Part shown: positions 58,173 to 64,000 of the stretch, one piece after another
Layout of the letters: each line of letters opens with the position of its first letter
How positions within the stretch are numbered: position 1 is the stretch's first letter
The notes under the pieces: generated by a model
Seen by the model: only the letters and a program-made list of their open reading frames with translations
The model's database searches: none
Told to the model about the DNA's origin: nothing
Program-made: the position numbers and the translations under genes
Source: Botryobacter ruber
GTDB taxonomy: Bacteria > Bacteroidota > Bacteroidia > Cytophagales > Hymenobacteraceae
Assembly (NCBI RefSeq): GCF_003347595.2
Contig: NZ_QCZK02000024.1
Span: 372,001 to 436,000 of the forward strand
Length of the DNA: 64,000 bases
Direction of reading: 5' to 3'

Positions 58173-60500
58173 CTAATGTTGTTTCAGGGTTTTAACTAGC
58201 TCCAGATCGATGGTGCGTTCGGCCAGGTTCGTACTTTTTACCTCTACCACCACTTCGTCGCCGAACGAGATAATACGTTTGCTCTGACGGCCAATGATGC
58301 GGTAGTTGTCGGCATCCAGCTCGTAATAGTCGTCGTTGAGGTCGGAGAGGCGCACCATGCCTTCACACTTGTTTTCTTCGATCTCCACAAAGATACCCCA
58401 TTCTGTGACACCAGACACTATTCCTTTATACTCGTTTCCGATGGTATCTTTCATAAACTCTACCTGCTTGTACTTGATAGAGGCACGCTCGGCATCGGCA
58501 GCACGTTTTTCCATGTCGGAAGAGTGGCGGCAGCGGTCTTCGTACTCTTCCTTATCCACCGACTGCCCCCCATCGAGGTAGTGCTGCAACAGGCGGTGCG
58601 CCATCATATCGGGGTAACGACGAATAGGCGAGGTGAAGTGCGAATAGTGGTCGAAGGCCAGGCCAAAGTGGCCTTCGGGCTCAGTGCTGTACTTTGCCTT
58701 GGCCATCGTCCGGATGGCCAGGTTCTGCAGCACGCTCTGCTCCGGCTTGCCTTCCGTTTCTTCAGCCAGGTTGTTCAGCTCGTTTGATATGTCGCCATCC
58801 GGATCAACTTTATAGCCAAACTTGCGGGCGAAAAGCGAGAAGGTGCTCAGCTTATCCGGGTCGGGAGAGCCGTGCGTACGGTACACCATGGTCGGACGTT
58901 TTTTGCCCCTGCCCTTGTTAAATACAAACTCAGCTACCTTTTTGTTTGCCAGCAGCATGTATTCTTCTATCAGCTTGTGTGCATCCTTGCGCTCCTTCAC
59001 ATAAATAGAAAGCGGTCTGCCCTGCTCGTCGAGCTTAAACTTCACCTCGATGGTTTCGAAGCTGATGGCGCCGTTTTTAAAGCGTTTGTCTTTGAGCTTT
59101 TTGGCAATGTCGTTGAGGGTGTTTATTTCATAGGCGAAATCTCCTTCGCCGGTTTCGATGCGCTCCTGGGCTTCTTCGTAGGCAAAGCGGCGGTCGGAGT
59201 AGATAATGGTACGGCCAAACCAGGTGTCGTAGAGTTTACCATTGTCGTCGAGCTCAAACACTACTGAGAACGTCAGCTTCTCTTCGTTGGGGCGTAAAGA
59301 ACACAAGCCGTTCGACAGCCGCTCGGGCAGCATCGGGATGGTGCGGTCGACGAGGTAAACGGAGGTGGCGCGGTGGAAAGCCTCTTTCTCCAGCAGCGAT
59401 TTGGGGTGCACGTAGTGCGTTACGTCGGCAATGTGCACGCCAATTTCCCAGTTACCATTTTCGAGCTTCTGTATCGAGAGCGCATCGTCGAAGTCTTTGG
59501 CATCGGCGGGGTCGATGGTGAAGGTGGTGACGTCGCGGAAGTCGCGGCGGATTTTTATTTCGGCGGTAGTTATCTTGTCCGAAATGTTTTCTGCTTCTTC
59601 CTCCACAGCCTCCGGAAACTCGAACGGCAAGCCAAATTCGGCCATAATGGAATGTATTTCGGCTTCGTGCTCTCCGGCAGGACCAAACACACGCACTACT
59701 TCACCAGTCGGGTTCTTATCCGGTGCGTCGGGCCACTCCACTATCTTCACCAGCACTTTGTCGCCGGACTTGGCATCGTTCAGGCCGCGTTCGCCGATAA
59801 ATACATCGAAGTACAAACGCTTGAAATCGGGCACAACGAAGCCGTAGTTTTTGGAGAGCTGCATAATACCCACCAACTCCGTACGCTGGCGCTCGAGTAT
59901 CTCCACCACAATGCCTTCCTGGCGACCATTGCGCACCATCGGCAGCACCTCTACCTTCACCACATCGCCGTGCATGGCATATTTCAGGTGCTCCCGGAAC
60001 ACCCGCACATCGTCTTCGGTCTCTTCCGACACAATATAGGCGTATTTGCTGTTGGCCAGGTCCACGCGCCCGGTAATGATGTTTACGCGCAGGTTGAGCA
60101 TAAACTTATCATCGTCGAGGGCAATCAGTTTGGTTTCCTTTACCAGCCGGCGCAGGCATTCGTTTACTTCCTCGCGGCCAGATTTGGTGTTAATGGCCAG
60201 CCGGCGCAGGATCTGGCGGTAGCTGAGTGCGGTATCAGGCGATTGGGCAAAGGCTTCGAATACTTTTGCTTTCATGCCTCTGGGGCCACCCCCGCCGCCA
60301 CGGGCTATATCTTCCCTGGAGGAGGAACCTGTCAGCAAAGGCCTTTCCCTGGATGGACCGCCCCCGGATGCTCTGCCCCTGGACGAACCGCCGCCACCTC
60401 TTGAGGAACCCCCTCTTTTTGAAGATGAGCCGCTCCTGGAGCCGCCCTTCCTGGCTCCGCTTTCTGATCTTTCGCTTCGTTTGCTGTTTCTGCCTTTCAT
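58173..60500 (-). CDS. rnr: Ribonuclease R
   Basis: RNase R degrades structured RNA 3' to 5' and is used in rRNA quality control. The 775-residue protein has cold-shock domains at about 145-290 (GFVVPDFKRLYFDVFIGERGLNDAKSGDKVLVKI), the RNB catalytic domain at about 320-650 with DPADAKDFDDALSIQ (Asp-rich metal site), and an S1 domain at about 690-765 (GIVSGVTEWGIFVEI). Residues 1-75 are an Arg/Gly/Ser-rich head (KRGGSSRGGGGSSRGRASGG). No such head occurs in E. coli RNase R; it may add RNA binding, echoing the RGG tail of the pseudouridine synthase. Confidence 0.95.
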   Translation of the reverse strand: MKGRNSKRSERSESGARKGGSRSGSSSKRGGSSRGGGGSSRGRASGGGPSRERPLLTGSSSREDIARGGGGGPRGMKAKVFEAFAQSPDTALSYRQILRRLAINTKSGREEVNECLRRLVKETKLIALDDDKFMLNLRVNIITGRVDLANSKYAYIVSEETEDDVRVFREHLKYAMHGDVVKVEVLPMVRNGRQEGIVVEILERQRTELVGIMQLSKNYGFVVPDFKRLYFDVFIGERGLNDAKSGDKVLVKIVEWPDAPDKNPTGEVVRVFGPAGEHEAEIHSIMAEFGLPFEFPEAVEEEAENISDKITTAEIKIRRDFRDVTTFTIDPADAKDFDDALSIQKLENGNWEIGVHIADVTHYVHPKSLLEKEAFHRATSVYLVDRTIPMLPERLSNGLCSLRPNEEKLTFSVVFELDDNGKLYDTWFGRTIIYSDRRFAYEEAQERIETGEGDFAYEINTLNDIAKKLKDKRFKNGAISFETIEVKFKLDEQGRPLSIYVKERKDAHKLIEEYMLLANKKVAEFVFNKGRGKKRPTMVYRTHGSPDPDKLSTFSLFARKFGYKVDPDGDISNELNNLAEETEGKPEQSVLQNLAIRTMAKAKYSTEPEGHFGLAFDHYSHFTSPIRRYPDMMAHRLLQHYLDGGQSVDKEEYEDRCRHSSDMEKRAADAERASIKYKQVEFMKDTIGNEYKGIVSGVTEWGIFVEIEENKCEGMVRLSDLNDDYYELDADNYRIIGRQSKRIISFGDEVVVEVKSTNLAERTIDLELVKTLKQH

Positions 60501-60692
60501 GTTCTATTTTGTCTCTGTGGCGCAACCGGTGGTTGCGCTCTTTGGTGTATTAACCTTTAGCTTGAAAATATGTTCGTATACGCCTGCAAGAGGAGGCGTG
60601 GCTAAAGCTGTTTCTTATATCTGCTTCAATTTATAGAAAAAAGTCTATATTTTAGGTATACGAGGTGGCAATTCCGGCGTATGTTTGAATAT

Positions 60693-60862
60693 CTGAATCA
60701 CGGATTTGAAGGATTTAAGGATTACACGGATTTTTTGGGTAGCGCGTTCCTCTTTCTGAAATGCATGAAACACAAGCGTCACGTAATCTAAAAACGTGCA
60801 GTCAGAGCGTATGTAACAGCATCTGTGGAATCTTTAAATCCTTAAAATCCGTGGTTCAGGCA
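60693..60862. repeat. Inverted GGATTT-type element pair
   Basis: CTGAATCACGGATTTGAAGG, ATTTAAGGATTACACGGATT (60695-60738) is mirrored by AATCTTTAAATCCTTAAAAT followed by CCGTGGTTCAG (60829-60859). Both use the same phrase as the 44.8/52.9 kb arms but are more diverged. Confidence 0.6.
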
Positions 60863-60890
60863 GGAGCAGTGGCTATGGTGGCAGGAGCAG
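60861..60890 (+). repeat. REP-like element, copy 18
   Basis: CAGGAGCAGTGGCTATGGTG followed by GCAGGAGCAG, close to consensus, with two GGAGCAG heptamers. It is 33 bases upstream of the acidic protein's ATG. Confidence 0.75.
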
Positions 60891-60923
60891 TAACGTTTTT
60901 AGCATCAAACCTATTGAAAAACT

Positions 60924-62360
60924 ATGTCAAAGAAGAAAAAGAAATCCGGTGGCGGTGCAGCGCCGGCAAAACTGAGCGACAAAGGCTACCTGAGCAGCGG
61001 CCGTGCCCGTAATCTGCCTGTATACAAATGTCTGATAAACGAAGGTTGGGAAGAGCAGGGAATGGCGCAGGTGTATGTGCTCCGCCAGCATGCCAACAGC
61101 AATATAACCGTGGGTATTTACCTGGTCGATACTTTTTGCGCGGGCATGAAAGACAGCTTTTATCTTTTCAACGAGCCACTGCACCAGGTGGAAGAAAGGA
61201 TTGCTTCCCACCCGCTGCCACTGGAGGAGATATCCTACGAGCTGGCCCACAACATTATTTATGGCGCCATCGCCTTTGCCCAGGAATACGGCATTGAACC
61301 CGATGCCAGCTTTAGTCTCACGCAAATGATTCTCGAAGAAGATACTGAGGATGTGGAGCTGATCGAGCTGGAGTTTGGCCGGAACGGCAAACCGGTTTTG
61401 ATGCTTAACCCCGACAGCGGCCCCCGTGTCGACTATTTTAAACGCCAGCTGGAGAAGTACGCAGGACCAGGAAATTATGAAGTGATTGACATGATGGATG
61501 ATGAATTTGAGGACGAGGACCAATTTGACGATGAAGATGAGGACGATTATTTCCAGTACCCCGAAGACTGGGACGAAGAAGAATGGGAGGATTTTATAGA
61601 AGAAACGGAGCCGGAAGCCCTGATAAAGTACCCGGATGTAGGCCTCTACATGTTCGAAAAAGTAGTTTCGGAACCGGCTCGTGCCGAAGAATTACCTCAG
61701 TCTGAAACAGTTGCATTTGACATCAATTTTGACCCCTTACCCACTGATTATTCAGAAGAAGAGGCGGAAGAGGTAAAGGAGGTTACAGAACTAATAAATC
61801 GTTATAAACCATCAGACGACGAATTAGAAGATCTTAAAGACAGGCTGAAAGCAACTATTGAGCAGTGGCCGGAAAATTTCGTTTTTAAAGAAAAGCTGGT
61901 CTATGTTTACCGTGCCCTCGAAGAGGATGCTGCTGCAGATAAAGTAATTGTGGAGCTTTACAATCAGTTTCCAGACGCTATCAAAGCAAAACGGTTGTAT
62001 ACAGAGTACCTACTGGACGAAGGAAGAATAGACGATGTTCCCGCTGTTTTTGACAACAAGTTTAGTTTTGTAAGGCTTTTCCCGGAGCGTAAAACGTTTC
62101 ATATTTCTGAAATAGCGGATTTTAACTACGCCATGGCGGAATATTTTCTTGCAAAGAAAGATGTACGCGCAGCTAACACTTACTTAGATATTTTAGAAGA
62201 ATTGGATAGTAATGGCCCAAACAAGGGCAGTGTTCCATTAAGCTCCATGCTATTTTTTACTGTTAAAGCAGCTGTAATACAAGAAATGGAGCCGGTGCTG
62301 CGCGAAGCAAAACAGGACGAAGTTAAAAAGCTGCAGCTGATTGCCAAGCTGGTGAAATGA
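60924..62360 (+). CDS. Hypothetical protein with acidic linker and helical tail
   Basis: I do not recognise this 478-residue protein. The Lys-rich start (MSKKKKKSGGGAAPAK) leads to a globular region at about 25-190 (YKCLINEGWEEQGMAQVYVLRQHANSNITVGIYLVDTFCAGMKDSFYLFNEP), whose strands and length could be an enzyme-like or binding domain. A very acidic linker at about 190-235 (EFEDEDQFDDEDEDDYFQY) follows, then a TPR-like helical tail (about 285-470, e.g. YRALEEDAAADKVIVELYNQ). The last 550 coding bases except the final 70 are clearly more AT-rich than the first 800, suggesting a mosaic origin. Confidence 0.7.
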   Translation: MSKKKKKSGGGAAPAKLSDKGYLSSGRARNLPVYKCLINEGWEEQGMAQVYVLRQHANSNITVGIYLVDTFCAGMKDSFYLFNEPLHQVEERIASHPLPLEEISYELAHNIIYGAIAFAQEYGIEPDASFSLTQMILEEDTEDVELIELEFGRNGKPVLMLNPDSGPRVDYFKRQLEKYAGPGNYEVIDMMDDEFEDEDQFDDEDEDDYFQYPEDWDEEEWEDFIEETEPEALIKYPDVGLYMFEKVVSEPARAEELPQSETVAFDINFDPLPTDYSEEEAEEVKEVTELINRYKPSDDELEDLKDRLKATIEQWPENFVFKEKLVYVYRALEEDAAADKVIVELYNQFPDAIKAKRLYTEYLLDEGRIDDVPAVFDNKFSFVRLFPERKTFHISEIADFNYAMAEYFLAKKDVRAANTYLDILEELDSNGPNKGSVPLSSMLFFTVKAAVIQEMEPVLREAKQDEVKKLQLIAKLVK

Positions 62361-62422
62361 TTGTCTGAACCTCAGAATAAGCAGATTTAAGGATGGCGCA
62401 AATTTTCCGAAACAGCTTTAAT

Positions 62423-62460
62423 AATGTAAAGCCGGTTTACTATCGAAACGGCTTTACATT
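62423..62460 (+). terminator. Terminator of the acidic protein gene
   Basis: AATGTAAAGCC (62423-62433) pairs with GGCTTTACATT (62450-62460), with further pairing inside. It is 63 bases after the stop codon. Confidence 0.7.
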
Positions 62461-62516
62461 CTGCTGTCCCTGCCTGTATAGCTTTGTACTTCTGTTTCAG
62501 TGTCTGGTTTATACAG

Positions 62517-63659
62517 TTACTTCAGGTAAAAACCTATAAAAAGCTGTAAGGACGAGCTTTGAAGACCTACCATATCAACTTCATTGTCGTAATAACTTTT
62601 ATCTGCACGAAGCTCAACTTCCAAACCTTTTAACATATTTGGAAAGTAAATACCTGCGCCTCCTGAAACACCATATATCAATTCTATATTACTTCCAGGT
62701 TCATCGAAAGTATCGTTGTATGTAAATCCATGAGGAGTTCTTTTTATCTGGCTCTTAAAGGCTGTACCAACATGAGGCCCAAATGACAGATAAGGTCTGT
62801 ATCCCTTGGATGCGAAAGAATAACGGATCAGAACAGGTAACTGTAAGAAATTGGAAGAAATGTTTGCATCTACAGTGGTAAAACTATTAAGAGGAACCTT
62901 TAATGTAGCCTCTCCTTCTCTATGAATAAATTGAAGTCCAGGCTGTAAAGCAAAGCCTATATCTTTTCCCAATAATTTTGCAGATATACCTGCCGCAAAG
63001 CCTAACGTATGACCAAAAGTTCCACCAGAATTATACTTATTGCTATTACCAAGCCGGAATTGATGCGCATCTAAAGCCAAATTAATTACAGGCTTAACAG
63101 AAAACTTCTCAGGAACATAGCTAATAACTTGATTCGCTTTGTGTCCCGTACATGTATTATAGTAGTCTACAAACTCTGATAAGTCATTTAATGTGTACTT
63201 GTACTGTTGCTTAGAATTTTTATTACTTAGACTATCACCTGTTTTACATTCTGCTGAAAGGTAGGAGACGAAACTCAAAAAATTAGTAGGGGTAACAACA
63301 AATAGGGTATCATTTCGCTTCAAAAAGAAATTTTCTTTTGTATTAGCATACTTTTGCCTGTATAAGCTCAGATAACCCGTTATTATTTCCTGGAAGTATT
63401 TATCATGCCCCATTATACCGTGAACAGAAAAATATTTTCCGTCAGTAAATGCTGCTTTTATAGTAGAAGGGGTGTAAAGTTCTTTTTTAAATTGGCTATT
63501 CTCAAAAAGAAGAAGAGAATCGTTTTTAATGGCTACCTTCCCTCTTAAAGTATCATTTTGAATTGTTACTATATATCCTTCCATAAGCCTTTTCTGACCA
63601 TAAGCTTGAAAAGAAATAAAAAAGATAAAAGGAAAAATAAGCTTAGCTACTATATTCAC
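62517..63659 (-). CDS. Outer-membrane beta-barrel protein, PorT type
   Basis: The 380-residue protein has a signal peptide ending QAYGQ (about residue 22). Residues 25-95 form a GLPGLI-unlike extension with YIVTIQNDTLRGKVAI, common in Bacteroidota secreted proteins. The last 180 residues are an eight-stranded outer-membrane barrel (GFAAGISAKLLGKDIGFALQPGL, FLQLPVLIRYSFASKGYRPYLSFGPHVGTAF, SSSLQLFIGFYLK). It is AT-rich compared with flanking genes. It probably sits in the outer membrane; its function is unknown. Confidence 0.82.
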   Translation of the reverse strand: MNIVAKLIFPFIFFISFQAYGQKRLMEGYIVTIQNDTLRGKVAIKNDSLLLFENSQFKKELYTPSTIKAAFTDGKYFSVHGIMGHDKYFQEIITGYLSLYRQKYANTKENFFLKRNDTLFVVTPTNFLSFVSYLSAECKTGDSLSNKNSKQQYKYTLNDLSEFVDYYNTCTGHKANQVISYVPEKFSVKPVINLALDAHQFRLGNSNKYNSGGTFGHTLGFAAGISAKLLGKDIGFALQPGLQFIHREGEATLKVPLNSFTTVDANISSNFLQLPVLIRYSFASKGYRPYLSFGPHVGTAFKSQIKRTPHGFTYNDTFDEPGSNIELIYGVSGGAGIYFPNMLKGLEVELRADKSYYDNEVDMVGLQSSSLQLFIGFYLK

Positions 63660-63701
63660 TGCTGTTGGTTATGAATGAAAATATACAAAAAATAATATTC
63701 G

Positions 63702-63709
63702 CAAAGGTA
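63702..63709 (-). promoter_or_regulatory. Probable -7 promoter element of the PorT-like gene
   Basis: The minus strand reads TACCTTTG (TAnnTTTG), 42 bases upstream of the ATG. There is no clear -33 box. Confidence 0.4.
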
Positions 63710-63781
63710 AATTAATTTATGGAATAGAATAATGCATGAGAAATTTAATATTAAAGAATCTTATTTCATTTGTATTTGAAT

Positions 63782-64000
63782 TCATACCATTCCTGCCCGC
63801 ATCGCCTCCCGCTTCTGCTGCGCGGCCATAATGTCTTCGGGCTCGCCTTTCGGGATGGCGCTGATGAGGGTGCGGGTATACTCCTGCTGCGGGTTGCGGT
63901 ACATCTGTTCGGGCGTACCGCTCTCCACGATCTGCCCTTTGCTCATGACCAGTATCCGGTCCGACATGTATTTGGCAACGGAGAGGTCGTGGGTAATGAA
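63782..64000 (-). CDS. Oligopeptide/dipeptide ABC transporter ATPase (C-terminal part)
   Basis: Only the last 72 residues are in the window; the gene runs off the right edge. The fragment starts [20 protein letters not shown], the H-loop region of OppD/OppF-type ATPases, and continues [32 protein letters not shown], the conserved oligopeptide-binding ATPase C-terminus. It would drive uptake of short peptides or related solutes. Confidence 0.88.
   Translation of the reverse strand, partial: FITHDLSVAKYMSDRILVMSKGQIVESGTPEQMYRNPQQEYTRTLISAIPKGEPEDIMAAQQKREAMRAGMV

Larger units (their letters stand above)
60501..60923. other. 423-base divergent intergenic stretch with inverted GGATTT repeat
   Basis: Between rnr and the acidic protein gene. 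It has an inverted pair of GGATTT-type elements (60693-60755 and 60829-60862) and REP-like copy 18. No promoter boxes are clear. Confidence 0.6.

Noticed and set aside
59373..60404. 343-residue ORF antisense to rnr
   Set aside because: It is a shadow frame rich in Phe, His and Tyr; the rnr frame has full RNase R domains.
6171..60890. Interpretation of the recurring GC-rich element as a CRISPR array
   Set aside because: Copies are scattered, in both orientations, unevenly spaced over 55 kb, and diverged; no cas genes are present.

Overview
The window is a chromosomal segment from a member of the Bacteroidota, most likely Cytophagales/Hymenobacteraceae (Pontibacter-like). The evidence is the set of lineage-typical proteins (DUF4270 lipoprotein, GT5-only protein, DUF6252-like lipoprotein, DksA-like protein with a broken zinc finger, PorT-type barrel, GH3 protein, QEGLA-motif metallopeptidase), several TAnnTTTG promoter elements, the near absence of Shine-Dalgarno sites, and a base composition near 50% GC by eye. 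The genus is inferred from these features, not proven. I see no rRNA, tRNA, CRISPR array, prophage or transposase gene.

Layout. 0-6 kb: a flippase-like membrane protein (cut by the window edge), panD and panC, then divergently a truncated starch-synthase-like protein, a DUF4270 lipoprotein and glmS. 6-14 kb: 3-hydroxyacyl-CoA dehydrogenase-like protein, ridA, YihY/BrkB membrane protein, gltX, a poly-Asp-tailed protein, an AIM24 protein and a secreted zincin. 14-18.9 kb: GH3 protein, a small AT-rich DUF2442/DUF4160 island, lptB and a GH25 lysozyme. 18.9-32.5 kb: recJ, a TPR protein, a PpiD-like chaperone, a CNNM/CorC-type protein, a 57-aa membrane protein, lptC, an outer-membrane protein, coaX, a pseudouridine synthase with a very long Arg/Gly repeat domain, scpB and a dksA-like gene. 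32.8-40 kb: ribH, a TPR membrane protein, pdhA, then recF, DUF433, DUF721, a thioesterase and an M28 peptidase. 40-46 kb: small membrane proteins, then N-formylglutamate amidohydrolase, QEGLA metallopeptidase and ATP-grasp ligase. 46-57 kb: TonB-like protein, DUF3857/transglutaminase protein, lipoprotein, ABC exporter, SLC13 permease, STAS-like and fasciclin proteins. 57-64 kb: rhomboid protease, polyprenyl synthetase, rnr, an acidic protein, a PorT-like barrel and the end of an oligopeptide ABC ATPase.

Most genes are housekeeping: coenzyme A synthesis (panC, panD, coaX), amino-sugar supply (glmS), LPS export (lptB, lptC), envelope folding (PpiD-like), recombination and segregation (recF, recJ, scpB), and RNA processing (rnr).

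The least-explained signal is between the genes. A GC-rich element of about 30 bases with core GGCTGTGGTGGCAGGAGCAG recurs about 18 times, almost only in intergenic DNA, usually just beyond gene 3' ends, in both orientations and sometimes as inverted pairs. This resembles REP/BIME elements, but I do not recognise the sequence. Two further families (a GGATTT-rich element and a GTCATCC/GGTATAAA element) share these gaps. The most striking arrangement is a mirrored array: the same elements appear in order at 44.72-45.00 kb and in reverse at 52.72-53.03 kb. They form a near-identical inverted repeat of about 150 bp flanking about 7.7 kb with five genes, and they separate the ATP-grasp ligase from its probable partners.
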